A DNA stretch of 34,851 nucleotides from a bacterium (GTDB taxonomy: Bacteria > Krumholzibacteriota > Krumholzibacteriia > LZORAL124-64-63), in assembly GCA_003353795.1 (NCBI GenBank), contig PIVY01000033.1:1-34851 (forward strand). Direction: 5' to 3'. Positions 15,403-23,995 of the stretch are shown here, piece by piece. Position numbers and translations under genes: made by a program. Position 1 is the first letter of the stretch. Every line of letters begins with the position of its first letter. Below the pieces are notes generated by a model. That model did not search any database. It was not told the DNA's origin and saw only the letters and a program-made list of their open reading frames with translations.

Positions 15403-17610
15403 CTAGAAGCTGCGCCCGAGCAGCACGTAGAACGACTCGTGGCCGCCCTCGACCACGCCGTAACCTACATAGAAGGGCCCGAGCAGCGTCTCCACTCCCA
15501 GGAAGGCCGTCCCGCCCACGAGCAGGTCAGCTAGCGCCGGAGACTCGGCATGGTCCCACGCCTGCCCCGTCTCGAAGGCCAGCCCGAGATAGATGTGCTG
15601 ACCCAGCGAGGGATCGAGGCGCGCGAGGCGCAGGTAGGCCGCAAGCGTGCCCAGGGCCATCTCGTCGCCGAAGACGCGGCCGCGCTCCAGGCCGCTGAGG
15701 CGCGTGAAGCCGCCCAACTCGAAGCGGTCGTGGAAGGGCAGCGCGGTCTGGAAGGAGGTGCCGCCCTCGAGCCGCGCGTTGAAGGACACGCGGCCGGCGC
15801 TGGCGACGCCCTGCAGGCGGCCGAGGAGGCGGTCGTACTCGGTGCCGGCGCCCAGGCCGTCGCGCGCCATGCGACCCTCGAGTCCGAGGGCCCAGCCGCT
15901 CTGCGGAAAGTCAACGTTGTCCAAGCGGTCTAAGATCAGACTGCCGCGCCAGCCGCCGCGGCCGTCGTCGAGGATGCCCGACTGGTTTTCCAGGTCGCCG
16001 GTGTAGTCGCCGTGGTAGCCGCCGAGCCGCAACTCACCCCAGGCCGACAGGTTCAGGCCGAGATCCAGCCGGGCTTCCCACTCGCGGGAGGTCACGAGGG
16101 TGGCCAGTTCGCTGGTGAACCAGCGCTCGCGCTTGCTGATCAGCCCCTGCAGGCGCGGCGCCACGAAGAAACGCCCCCGCATGCTCAGCGGCTGGTAGAA
16201 CTCGGTATCCAGTCCGAGGCGGTCGCCGAGGATGGCCTGGTTGCGCCACTCGGCGCCGAGGCGGTTGACCGTGGCCATGCGGTGGTAGAGCAGGATGGCG
16301 AAGTGGGCGCGGCCGTCAAGGTGTCCCTCCATGGCGGCGCCGAAGCGCAGGTAGTTAGGGCCCCAGCGCTTGTCGCGGGTGCGTATGGCAAGATCGCGAG
16401 CGGGCGAATCGGGGGTGCGTGCGAGGGCGAAATCCACCATCTCGAATTCGCCGAGGCGATAGACGCGCTCGAGGTCCCCGGCCAGGAGGTCGAGATCCAG
16501 GGGTGCCTCGGGCGGCGATTGCACCCGCTCGCGAATGCGGCGCGGATCGACGCGGCTAGGCGCGGCCACTTTAATATTGCCGATCTGGATGGTTTCGGTT
16601 TCGGTGCCGGCCCGCACCCGGGTCTGCCACGCCGCATACTCAGCCTCGGGCAGGGAGTACTGCCGGAGCCAGTCGAGATGCTCGCGGGCGGTGACCGTGC
16701 CGGACACCGTGGCCTCAGCCATGCGGTCGAACTCCTCGATGCCGATCCCGCCGCAGTCCGGGACCATCAGCAGGTCGCCGGGGTCCATCCCCGCGATGGA
16801 CACATTCGAGTTGGCTACGATGTTCAGCGTGGAGGTCTGCCGGATGACGTCGCGCAGGGTTGGGTTCCGTTCCAGCTCGCTCAGCGGCTTGGTCACGTCG
16901 ACCACGATGATCACATCCGCGCCCATGGACTTGACCACGTCGTAGGGAACGTTGCGCAGAAGGCCGCCATCGACGAGAATCTCGCCGTCGATCTCGTGGG
17001 GCGTGAAGACCCCGGGGATGGCCATGCTGGCGCGCATGGCGTCGGCCAGCGAGCCGCTGTCGAGCACGACCACGCTGGCGTCCTCGAGGCTCGCCGCCAC
17101 GGCTCGGTAGGGAATGGACAGCTCGTCGAAGTCGTCGACGCCGATGGTGTGCACGGTGAGCCGTCGCAGGAGGAACTGCAGCTTCTGGCCGGTCACGATA
17201 CCGCCGGGCATGCGGAGACCGCCCTTGCCGACGCCCATCCGGAAATCGAAGTAAGGGAGGTAGTCCTCCTGCTTGCGCCGGAAGCTAGTGAGCCGACGCG
17301 GCGGGGCGTCCTGGAAGACGTCGAACCAGTCGATGCCCGCGATGGCGCTGTCCATGGCAGCCGGCGACAGGCCCGAGGAATAGAGGCCGCCTACGATGGA
17401 GCCGATGCTCGTGCCGGCGACGCAGTGGATGGGCACGCGCATCTCCTCGAGCACCTTGAGAACGCCCACGTGGGCGCCGCCGCGGGCGCCGCCGCCAGCC
17501 AGGCAGAGGCCGATGCGGGGGCGGCCGGGTTGCTCCTGGGCGTGGCTCGTGTGTGCCAGCGGAAGCGCGGCGAGCGCGAGCAGGAGGTAGGCGACGGCGC
17601 GCGGCAGCAT
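15403..17610 (-). CDS. PlpD-like patatin phospholipase with POTRA and outer-membrane barrel
   Basis: 735 residues; the ATG at 17610 lies 6 nt after AGGAG, better spaced than the ATG two codons earlier. A signal peptide comes first (ends near SHAQEQP). The patatin domain (about 32-300) has the oxyanion loop GGGARGG, the nucleophile in GTSIGS (Ser68) and the catalytic Asp in VDGGLLRN (Asp214), so the Ser-Asp dyad is complete. A POTRA-like segment lies near 330-400, and the rest is a 16-strand-type barrel ending FYVLLGRSF. This is the layout of Pseudomonas PlpD (type Vd): a lipase carried through or on its own barrel. It lies 25 bp after the lipoprotein gene and is probably co-transcribed with it. 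The BamA-like gene follows 137 bp downstream. Confidence 0.93.
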   Translation of the reverse strand: MLPRAVAYLLLALAALPLAHTSHAQEQPGRPRIGLCLAGGGARGGAHVGVLKVLEEMRVPIHCVAGTSIGSIVGGLYSSGLSPAAMDSAIAGIDWFDVFQDAPPRRLTSFRRKQEDYLPYFDFRMGVGKGGLRMPGGIVTGQKLQFLLRRLTVHTIGVDDFDELSIPYRAVAASLEDASVVVLDSGSLADAMRASMAIPGVFTPHEIDGEILVDGGLLRNVPYDVVKSMGADVIIVVDVTKPLSELERNPTLRDVIRQTSTLNIVANSNVSIAGMDPGDLLMVPDCGGIGIEEFDRMAEATVSGTVTAREHLDWLRQYSLPEAEYAAWQTRVRAGTETETIQIGNIKVAAPSRVDPRRIRERVQSPPEAPLDLDLLAGDLERVYRLGEFEMVDFALARTPDSPARDLAIRTRDKRWGPNYLRFGAAMEGHLDGRAHFAILLYHRMATVNRLGAEWRNQAILGDRLGLDTEFYQPLSMRGRFFVAPRLQGLISKRERWFTSELATLVTSREWEARLDLGLNLSAWGELRLGGYHGDYTGDLENQSGILDDGRGGWRGSLILDRLDNVDFPQSGWALGLEGRMARDGLGAGTEYDRLLGRLQGVASAGRVSFNARLEGGTSFQTALPFHDRFELGGFTRLSGLERGRVFGDEMALGTLAAYLRLARLDPSLGQHIYLGLAFETGQAWDHAESPALADLLVGGTAFLGVETLLGPFYVGYGVVEGGHESFYVLLGRSF

Positions 17611-17635
17611 GTCCATCTCCTCTCGTGGTTTCGCC

Positions 17636-18661
17636 CTAGGGCAAAGGCAGGTAACTCCCGGCCGCCTTCTTGGCGATGCCGAAGATGTCGATCTCGGCCG
17701 GATCGGTGATGCCCGAAGCGAGCCGCTGGTGGGCCCGCGACCAGGCGATAATGGCGACCCGGGCCTGCCGCAGCGCCGCGTTAAAGGCGGCCACGAGTTC
17801 CTCGAGCTCGGCCTGCTGCTTCCAGTAGAGCTCGATGTCGGGGGCCAACTGTATCCGCACGTTGCTGATCGTCTCGAGGGCGAAGATCAGGCGATCCTCG
17901 ATGGCATGCAGCTCGGCCACCGTCAGCCCGTCCTCCGTCGAGGCGACATCGGCCACGCTCGGGATCAGGACCACGAGCGAGTCCATGGCGGCAAGGTCAC
18001 CGTGGCGATACCGAGCGACGAGATCGATGGCGCTGGTGCCCATGAGCTGGTAGTTGCGCAGCATGGTATCGCGGGCCATAACGGGGGCGACGTTCGCTTC
18101 AATCCGGCGCTGGGTGGCGTCGGCAGCCGCGTCGAGGGCGCGCTTGGTGTCCTCGAAGATCTCGCCCGAGACCCGGGCGATCTCGTTGATGATGGGTTGC
18201 GCGGCGCTTAGCCCGTCGATGAGGTTCTTCTGGCCGCGCACGTCGGCCAGGATGGTGTCGAGTTCGGCCGGACTGATGTTCAACGCCTGCGCCGGCGGTG
18301 CCACCACCGGCCGCATCAGCTCCTCGATCTTGTCGCCCAGGGACTGGGTCCGCTCCAGCCCGCTCATGCGGGAGTCGGCGAGGGAGACAACCTCGAGCGC
18401 GTAGGAGATGGCACCACGGATAATGGCGCGAATCTTGATCGCCATGGCCGACATCCGCGCCGCCTCGGGCGTCTCGCTGTAGCCGCGCAGGTAGACGGAG
18501 TAGGTCTGGCCGAGGCCGTACTGGATGTCGCCTGCCACGGCGATCATGTCCTCGGCGAAGGGGGACAGGTTGAGGCGCTTGGACGACGTGAAGCGGGAAC
18601 AGCCAGTCTGCGCGAGCAGGCCGATGCACACGATCAACAGGATGCAGGCTCGAATCCTCAC
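17636..18661 (-). CDS. Helical lipoprotein of unknown function
   Basis: 341 residues; a GTG start with GGAGGT 7 nt upstream. The signal peptide ends in a lipobox (LAQTGC, Cys21). The mature protein is almost entirely α-helical and charged, with long amphipathic stretches (about 60-150 and 240-310) but no motif I recognise. Residues 30-60 (LSPFAEDMIAVAGDIQYGLG) hint at a membrane-proximal helix. The likely location is the periplasmic face of the outer or inner membrane. It is the first gene of a two-gene unit with the patatin/barrel protein, so a role in that protein's export or substrate handling is a reasonable guess only. Confidence 0.8.
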   Translation of the reverse strand: MRIRACILLIVCIGLLAQTGCSRFTSSKRLNLSPFAEDMIAVAGDIQYGLGQTYSVYLRGYSETPEAARMSAMAIKIRAIIRGAISYALEVVSLADSRMSGLERTQSLGDKIEELMRPVVAPPAQALNISPAELDTILADVRGQKNLIDGLSAAQPIINEIARVSGEIFEDTKRALDAAADATQRRIEANVAPVMARDTMLRNYQLMGTSAIDLVARYRHGDLAAMDSLVVLIPSVADVASTEDGLTVAELHAIEDRLIFALETISNVRIQLAPDIELYWKQQAELEELVAAFNAALRQARVAIIAWSRAHQRLASGITDPAEIDIFGIAKKAAGSYLPLP

Positions 18662-18780
18662 GAGAGCGACCTCCGATCTCCGCCGGGTTCCGGTCGTCGG
18701 CTCTTGCCGTGACGGGACCGGATCCGTGCGGGTGATGAACCTCAGCGTCGACGCAGGCTAGATCGTCAGCCAAGCGGGGC

Positions 18781-18802
18781 GCTATCACACCTTGGTAGTA
18801 CT
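18781..18802 (-). promoter_or_regulatory. Candidate extended -10 promoter for the lipoprotein-patatin unit
   Basis: On the minus strand: TACTACC, AA, GGTGTGATAGC. GATAGC (18781-18786) is preceded by TGT and lies about 120 nt before the GTG at 18661. The dyad is weaker here than at 8564 and 15364. Confidence 0.45.
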
Positions 18803-18804
18803 CC

Positions 18805-18864
18805 GCCGCCAATTCGGCGGCCGATTCAGAAGACGACCGCCCGCGACGAGCCGCTGTGGCTCGT
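18805..18864. other. Two perfect hairpins in the 18662-19012 gene-free stretch
   Basis: GCCGCC-AATTC-GGCGGC (18805-18821) and ACGAGCC-GCTGT-GGCTCGT (18846-18864) are perfect stems with 5-nt loops, without U-tracts on either strand. They lie between the end of the DcaP-like gene and the promoter of the lipoprotein gene and may act in termination or insulation. Otherwise the 350-bp stretch holds only the promoter-like motif at 18781. Confidence 0.4.
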
Positions 18865-19012
18865 GGTCCTGCTGCCGGCGAGGCACCCGAACCTCGGCCT
18901 CGCGTCGATCCGTCACGCAGGACCGTCTAGCCTTTGACTCGACCGACGTAGAGGGCGGCACCTCGCAGCCATGTCCATCCCTATCATCCCAGGTAAGGGC
19001 CAGGGCGGTCAG

Positions 19013-20614
19013 CTAGAAGCGGAAGTACCACGCGAGTTGAACCTGGGTGGCGCGGCCGTCCTGCCGGTCCTTGTTCACGCGGCGCCCGTGGAGGACTTCG
19101 AGGCCGGCGTCCATGCGCGGCGCGGGCGAGTAGATGAGGTTCAGGCTGATGCGATAGGTCTGGCGGTAGGCGTCGTCGGTCTGGATGTCCAGGTTGTCGA
19201 CGTGGACGAGGCCCAAGCAGAGCGTGGAGCGCCAGCTCTCGGTCTTCCACCAGTGAGAGTAGGAGGCGTGGCCGGCGTAGACGGGCAGGGTGCGCAGCCG
19301 GTCTTGCGCCGCGTCGAAGACGGCGTCCTGCCCACCCACAGCGCCGAGGTCGTTGACGTAGCGGCCGTAGCCCTTCCCGAAGTGCAAGGCGAAGCGCAGG
19401 TTGTCGTCCTCGGAGACGCTCGGCAGGTTGACGCGGCCGCTCAGCGACACGCCCCAGGCGAAGGAGGAGTAGTTTCGACCCGGGTTGACCTCGGTTTCGC
19501 CCTTCAACTGGCGCAGGATGACCGCGGTCCGGAAGTGGTTCCACGGCACCGCCCATGTGGTGCCGGCGACCACGTCGGGCGCGAGGCTGACCCCATCGGC
19601 GCCGGTGAGGTCCGGGGCGGGATCCTCGATGCCGACACTGATTTCGTTATTGCCCAGCGTGTAGATGCCGCGGATCTGTGCCTTGCGTCGGAGGATCTGC
19701 GCATTGAGGCCCTCGAAATCGATCTGCTCGGGCACCGCGATCAGATCCACCAGGGTCGACCAGGTCTGGCCGAAGAGGTACTTGTTGAACTGGCCGTAGG
19801 CGTGGCGCAGGCGGAAGGTATTGCCCTCGCCGGCGAAGTCGCCCTCGATGAAGGCGCGCACGTGGCCCACCCCGGTGGGGGTGCGCAGGTCGAAGTTGAA
19901 GCGGCTGTGCCGGGCCGACATGGTCAGTCGCGGGCCCTTGCCCGCTTCCTGCGTGCCCGAGATGGGGATGCCGGCGGTGAAGAAGCGGTCGTCGGTGGCC
20001 AGGGCGTCGAGGTTGAATACCACGCTCGCCTTGACCAGGCCGCCGATCTTGAGCATGGCGTCGGTGCCGGGAATGCGGAAGGAACCCGGGAACTCGCCGG
20101 CGCTGACCACCTCGGCGGGCAACTCGGGCAGTTCCTCCACCGACGACTCGACGCGATCGAGTCGCACGGCCATGTTGGCCGCGAGAGTGGAGTCGGGCAG
20201 CTGGTCCACGATCTCGAGGAGGCGGGCGTTGAGCGATACCGTTTCCTGCTCGAGGCGTGAGAGCCGCTCATCCTGGGACGCGAGGCGCTCTTGCTGCTTC
20301 TCCAATTCGTTGAGCTGCCGTGCGATCTGGTCCCGCTGGGCGGCAATCTCATCGCGAAGAATTTGCAGGTCGGCGGCGCTCTCGTCGCCCGCAGCCCGGG
20401 CCGCATCGAGTCGTTCCTGGAGCTCGGTATTCTGTGCTTCTATCTCGGACAGCCGGTTGCGCAGGGCGTCGATCTGGTCGGTGGTCTCGTCGTTGGTCGG
20501 CGCCGATTCGACCGGGATCTCCGTCTGGGCCGCGACCCCCAGGCTCACGAGCAGAAGCCCACACGCGAACAGACTACGGAGGCGGCTTGGCGGCTGGACT
20601 ACGAACGGGAGCAT
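19013..20614 (-). CDS. DcaP-like trimeric porin with N-terminal coiled coil
   Basis: 533 residues; GGAGAG lies 8 nt before the ATG. The signal peptide ends near VAAQTEI. Residues about 45-140 are a heptad-rich coiled coil (IDALRNRLSEIEAQNTELQE). From about 170 the barrel matches DcaP proteins: GSFRIPGTDAMLKIGGLVKA, ARHSRFNFDLRTPTGVGHVR, FIEGDFAG, LRHAYGQFN and FGQTWSTLVDL, ending AWYFRF. DcaP porins are trimeric diffusion channels held together partly by the N-terminal coiled coil and take up small anionic substrates; Acinetobacter DcaP was first linked to dicarboxylates. It lies downstream of the phosphofructokinase gene and the remnant at 20663, so it may be the distal end of the sulfatase/exchanger run. 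Confidence 0.93.
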   Translation of the reverse strand: MLPFVVQPPSRLRSLFACGLLLVSLGVAAQTEIPVESAPTNDETTDQIDALRNRLSEIEAQNTELQERLDAARAAGDESAADLQILRDEIAAQRDQIARQLNELEKQQERLASQDERLSRLEQETVSLNARLLEIVDQLPDSTLAANMAVRLDRVESSVEELPELPAEVVSAGEFPGSFRIPGTDAMLKIGGLVKASVVFNLDALATDDRFFTAGIPISGTQEAGKGPRLTMSARHSRFNFDLRTPTGVGHVRAFIEGDFAGEGNTFRLRHAYGQFNKYLFGQTWSTLVDLIAVPEQIDFEGLNAQILRRKAQIRGIYTLGNNEISVGIEDPAPDLTGADGVSLAPDVVAGTTWAVPWNHFRTAVILRQLKGETEVNPGRNYSSFAWGVSLSGRVNLPSVSEDDNLRFALHFGKGYGRYVNDLGAVGGQDAVFDAAQDRLRTLPVYAGHASYSHWWKTESWRSTLCLGLVHVDNLDIQTDDAYRQTYRISLNLIYSPAPRMDAGLEVLHGRRVNKDRQDGRATQVQLAWYFRF

Positions 20615-20662
20615 CCGGGATTCTCTCCGCTGGCGGACCGGGGTGCGTGAATGCGCAGCATT

Positions 20663-21012
20663 CTAACCGACCGCGCCGCGGCCTGTACAGCCACACCCAC
20701 GACCGTCGCTTGGGGCCCCTGCCGACGGGTAACGGCAGGCTGGGTCGGGATCGTCGGTGGACATGTAGCGGATCGAGACCGCGCCGGCCTTGGGGTCCTC
20801 CAGGTTGGCGACCTGACCGGCGACGACCGTACCGGATGTGTTGTTCTGGATACAGGAGGCGCTGATATCACGCCGGATTCACTGGCGTAGGCGATGCGAA
20901 TGCCCTCGCCGCTGCACACGGTGACCGTGTTCTCGAAGACTGCCCGCCTGCCCACCACGAGGCGCGCGCCCGCGTAGGTGCCGAGTCCGGCGAGCCTTTG
21001 GATCATCGTCAT
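20663..21012 (-). pseudogene. Remnant: 5' piece of a DUF4239 gene joined to an unidentified frameshifted fragment
   Basis: From 21012 to about 20930 the minus strand encodes MTMIQRLAGLGTYAGARLVV then GRRAVFEN. This matches the DUF4239 protein encoded at 10431 (YSGARLVVGRRAIFEN) at DNA level too, but lacks most of the first membrane helix. After VFEN the similarity ends and another sequence follows, TVTVCSGEGIRIAYASESG. It loses its frame near 20870 and resumes one frame over as SASCIQNNTSGTVVAGQVAN, then LEDPKAGAVSIRYMSTDD, up to a TAG at 20663. Both pieces read like real protein, so this is a composite of two broken genes. Its 5' end lies 13 bp from the phosphofructokinase stop codon. I do not recognise the second piece; its cysteines and β-like pattern suggest a secreted domain. 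Confidence 0.65.
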
Positions 21013-21025
21013 CACGAGACCTTCC

Positions 21026-22297
21026 CTAGCCATTCATGGACGCCGGCTGACCCGTCGCAGCCAGCACGGCCTGCCACAGCTCGCGGTTCGGCTCCACTCG
21101 CTTGTTGCCGGCCTCGATCAACTCGATGGGAACGTGGACGAACTTCCCACTGACCAGGCCGATGACGAGCCCCGTCTTCCCCGCCATGGCGGCGTGGACG
21201 GCATGCCGGGCGAAGCGGTCGCACATCACAGAATCCTCGGTGTTGGCGGCGCAGCCGCGGATGTGGTAGCTGGGATCGATGTACCGGATCAGCGCCGGGG
21301 TGCCCCGCTGCTCGAAGTGGGCCACGATCTTCTCGCGCAACAGCAGGCCGATGTCCTGCAGCACCACATTGCCGGAGGCGTCCGTCTCTCCGGTCTCGCC
21401 GGCGATCAACTCCTGCCCCGCCCCTTCGGCGACCACGATGACGGCGTGGCGACGATCCCGGAGCCGCTCCTCCAGGGCCGCAAGGAAGCCATTCTCGCCT
21501 TCGAGCCGGAAGGGCATTTCGGGGATTAGGCAGAAATTCACGTCCTGGTTCGCGACTGTGGCCGCCGCGGCGATGAAACCCGCGTGCCGTCCCATCAGCT
21601 TCACCAGCCCGATCCCGTTGTGCACACTGTGAGCCTCGGTGTGGGCGCTGTCGATGATGTCGCAGGCCGTGTCGACCGCCGTGGTGAATCCGAAGCTGCG
21701 TTTCACGAAGGGGACGTCGTTGTCGATGGTCTTGGGGATGCCGACCACGGCCAGCGGGTGGTTGCGCCGCGTCGCTTCCTCGTAGAGCGCCCGGCCGCCC
21801 CGCTGCGTGCCGTCGCCACCGATGGTGAAGAGCACGTTCACGCCGCGCTCGACGAGGTTGTCCACAGCAATGCCGATGTCCACGGGGCCGCGGGACGTCC
21901 CGAGCATCGTCCCGCCGTCCTTGTGGATCTCGGAAACCGCCTCGGTGGTCAGGTGGATCGGTTCCTCTGCCCGCGAGGCGTCGAGCCCGCCGTAGCCGCC
22001 GCGAAAACCGAGGACGGTACTCACACCGTAGGCGTGGTGCAGCTCGAGGACGACGGAGCGGATGACGTTGTTCAGACCCGGGCACAGCCCGCCGCAGGTG
22101 ACGATGCCGGCGCGTACCGTCCGGGGATCGAAGAAGAGCCGGTCGCGTGGGCCCGCACTCTCGAAGAGCATCGTGTCGTCCGGTGCCTGCCCGCCCTCCC
22201 AGAGGACACGGGACGGCACGAACGACTCCTTCCCCGACGCGTAATGTACCGGTGACGGAAATCGGGGCTCACCCAGGCTGGTCGTCGTTTGTTTCAT
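21026..22297 (-). CDS. 6-phosphofructokinase, GGDG/PKTIDND type (likely ATP-dependent)
   Basis: 423 residues with a complete PFK core: GIVTCGGLCPGLNNVIR (64-80), FRGGYGGL, TSRGPVD, GGDGTQRGG (160-168), PKTIDND (188-194), MGRHAGF (235-241) and SYHIRG near the C-terminus. Asp192 is the expected catalytic base. At the two donor-determining sites it has Gly163 (as in ATP enzymes; PPi enzymes have Asp) and Lys189 (bacterial ATP enzymes usually have Gly). The Gly/Lys combination is that of plant- and trypanosome-type ATP-dependent PFKs, so ATP use is most likely. The 60-residue N-terminal extension is also typical of that group. It follows the exchanger gene by 12 bp (GAGG about 9 nt before the start), so it is operonic with a transporter rather than with glycolytic genes. 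Confidence 0.93.
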   Translation of the reverse strand: MKQTTTSLGEPRFPSPVHYASGKESFVPSRVLWEGGQAPDDTMLFESAGPRDRLFFDPRTVRAGIVTCGGLCPGLNNVIRSVVLELHHAYGVSTVLGFRGGYGGLDASRAEEPIHLTTEAVSEIHKDGGTMLGTSRGPVDIGIAVDNLVERGVNVLFTIGGDGTQRGGRALYEEATRRNHPLAVVGIPKTIDNDVPFVKRSFGFTTAVDTACDIIDSAHTEAHSVHNGIGLVKLMGRHAGFIAAAATVANQDVNFCLIPEMPFRLEGENGFLAALEERLRDRRHAVIVVAEGAGQELIAGETGETDASGNVVLQDIGLLLREKIVAHFEQRGTPALIRYIDPSYHIRGCAANTEDSVMCDRFARHAVHAAMAGKTGLVIGLVSGKFVHVPIELIEAGNKRVEPNRELWQAVLAATGQPASMNG

Positions 22298-22309
22298 CAG
22301 CTCAAGCCT

Positions 22310-23989
22310 CTACATGTAGACGATGACCGCTCCGGCCACCGTCAGCAGTACATTGGCGAAGGCGTAGGCCCCAGTATACCCGATGCCCGCGATGGTGCTC
22401 TTGGCCTGGTCATTGATCACGCTCAGGGCGCCGCCGCTGGTCATGGCGCCGGTGATGGCCCCCAGCAGCATCAGGGGATTCATGCGGAGCATCTTGCGAC
22501 CGACGAAGTAGGCCAGCATCAGCGGCACCAGGGTCACCGCGACGCCGATGATCACGAGCGTGGGCCCGCTCGATATCAGTGTTTCCACGAGGCCGGCGCC
22601 GCCGCGCAGGCCCACCCCGGCCATGAAGAGTAGCAGGCCGAGTTCGGTGAACACCCAGCGCACGGCGCCCGGTACCCGGCCGAAGACCGGAAACAGCGAC
22701 CGGGCATAACCCACCAGCAGCCCCATGGCGAGCAAGCCGCCGGCCGTGCCCAGCCCGATACCGACGCCGGCCACCCGAATGCTCCAGGTCCCCACGAGGA
22801 TGCCCAGCACGATGGCCCAGGCGAAGGTGCGCAGGTCGGTCTCCTCGATGTCCTGCTCCAGGTGGCCGAGACGGTCGCCCACCGCCAGGAGGCCCGCGTG
22901 CGGCCCGGTGACGGTGAGCACGTCGCCCCGCTCGAGCTCGGTGGTGGACGTCACATCCAGGTCGACGCCCATACGGGAGATCTGCGAGACGAAGGACGCG
23001 TGGTGCTGGGTGACCTGCAACTCGCCCAGCGTCAAGCCGACGGCGTCCTTGCGGGTCAGGCAGATCTGGGCGGACTCCGGATTGTACTCGAGCAGCTCCC
23101 GGTCCCGGACCTGGGTCAACGTGCCCCGCCCCTCGAGCGCCTCGATGGCATCCGGCGTCACGACCGCCACGATCGACACGGCGTCGCCCATCTCGAGTAC
23201 CGTCTCCTCGTCGGGCACGAAGAGCTCGCCGCCACGCCGAATTTTCTGGACCGTGAACGGGAAAGGCAGCTCCCGGTACAACTCGTCCAGGGGCCTGCCG
23301 ACGAGGCGCTCTTTGTCGATCCGCACCGCCCGCACGACGATGTCGCCCGGCGAGAATCGCCGATGCGGTCCCCTGGCCGCCTCATCGCGCTCCAGCTTCA
23401 CCGCTTCGGCGGCCAGGTCCACGCCCAGGGCCTTCGGCAGCAGCCGGATCACGAAGATCAGGCCCACCAGGCCGAAGATGTAGGTGATGGCGTAGGCCGT
23501 GGTGATGTTGCTCCGGACATCCTCCACGGTGACACCTGCCGGCGGGATGAAATCGCCCGACGCCACGGCCGCGTCGGCGGCCGCTAGCGTCGGTGTCGAG
23601 GTGAGCGCGCCGGCGAGCAGACCTGCCGCCATGCCGGGCTCGAAGCCGAGCACCCGCGCCGCAGCCAACGCTAGCCCGAAGCCGGTGACGGCCACGACCA
23701 CGGCTATCGTCAGATAGCGGCGACCGTCCTTCTTGATCGACTGCACGAACTTGGGTCCCGCCTCGTAGCCCACCGAGAAAATGAAGAGCACGAAGCCCAG
23801 CGACTGGATGGCAGGGTTGCTCTCGAAGCCCAGGTGTCCGAAGACCAGCCCGGCCAGCAGGACACCGGCCACGTTCCCCAGCTGGAACGAGCCGACGCGG
23901 ATCCTGCCGATCATGAAGCCGAAACCGAGGACCAGAAAGAGCAGCAGCACCGGGTCGCCGCTCAGCAATGTGCGGAGAGATTCGATCAT
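22310..23989 (-). CDS. AspT/YidE-type exchanger with two TrkA-C (RCK_C) domains
   Basis: 559 residues. The N-terminal membrane half (about 1-190) contains VGSFQLGNVAGVLLAGLVFG, LGFVLFIFSVGYEAGP and the signature GALTSTPTLAAADAA. Two soluble RCK_C-type domains follow (about 205-290, with GDIVVRAVRIDKERLVGRPL and VPDEETVLEMGDAVSIVAVV, and about 290-370, with ERGDVLTVTGP). A second membrane half (about 380-559) ends with GAITGAMTSGGALSVINDQA. This is the full aspartate:alanine exchanger family layout. Characterised members exchange amino acids such as aspartate for alanine. The substrate here is unknown; a place between an outer-membrane channel and sulfatase on one side and PFK on the other suggests an organic anion. 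The start lies 6 bp after the preceding gene's stop. Confidence 0.92.
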   Translation of the reverse strand: MIESLRTLLSGDPVLLLFLVLGFGFMIGRIRVGSFQLGNVAGVLLAGLVFGHLGFESNPAIQSLGFVLFIFSVGYEAGPKFVQSIKKDGRRYLTIAVVVAVTGFGLALAAARVLGFEPGMAAGLLAGALTSTPTLAAADAAVASGDFIPPAGVTVEDVRSNITTAYAITYIFGLVGLIFVIRLLPKALGVDLAAEAVKLERDEAARGPHRRFSPGDIVVRAVRIDKERLVGRPLDELYRELPFPFTVQKIRRGGELFVPDEETVLEMGDAVSIVAVVTPDAIEALEGRGTLTQVRDRELLEYNPESAQICLTRKDAVGLTLGELQVTQHHASFVSQISRMGVDLDVTSTTELERGDVLTVTGPHAGLLAVGDRLGHLEQDIEETDLRTFAWAIVLGILVGTWSIRVAGVGIGLGTAGGLLAMGLLVGYARSLFPVFGRVPGAVRWVFTELGLLLFMAGVGLRGGAGLVETLISSGPTLVIIGVAVTLVPLMLAYFVGRKMLRMNPLMLLGAITGAMTSGGALSVINDQAKSTIAGIGYTGAYAFANVLLTVAGAVIVYM

Positions 23990-23995
23990 GGGCGA

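Noticed and set aside
16012..17709. 565-codon plus-strand open frame opposite the patatin gene
   Set aside because: The minus-strand frame has complete patatin, POTRA and barrel features; the opposite frame is His/Gly/Ala/Glu-rich shadow sequence.
18805..18864. Intrinsic terminators
   Set aside because: The stems are perfect but no U-tract follows on either strand, so they are listed only as hairpins.
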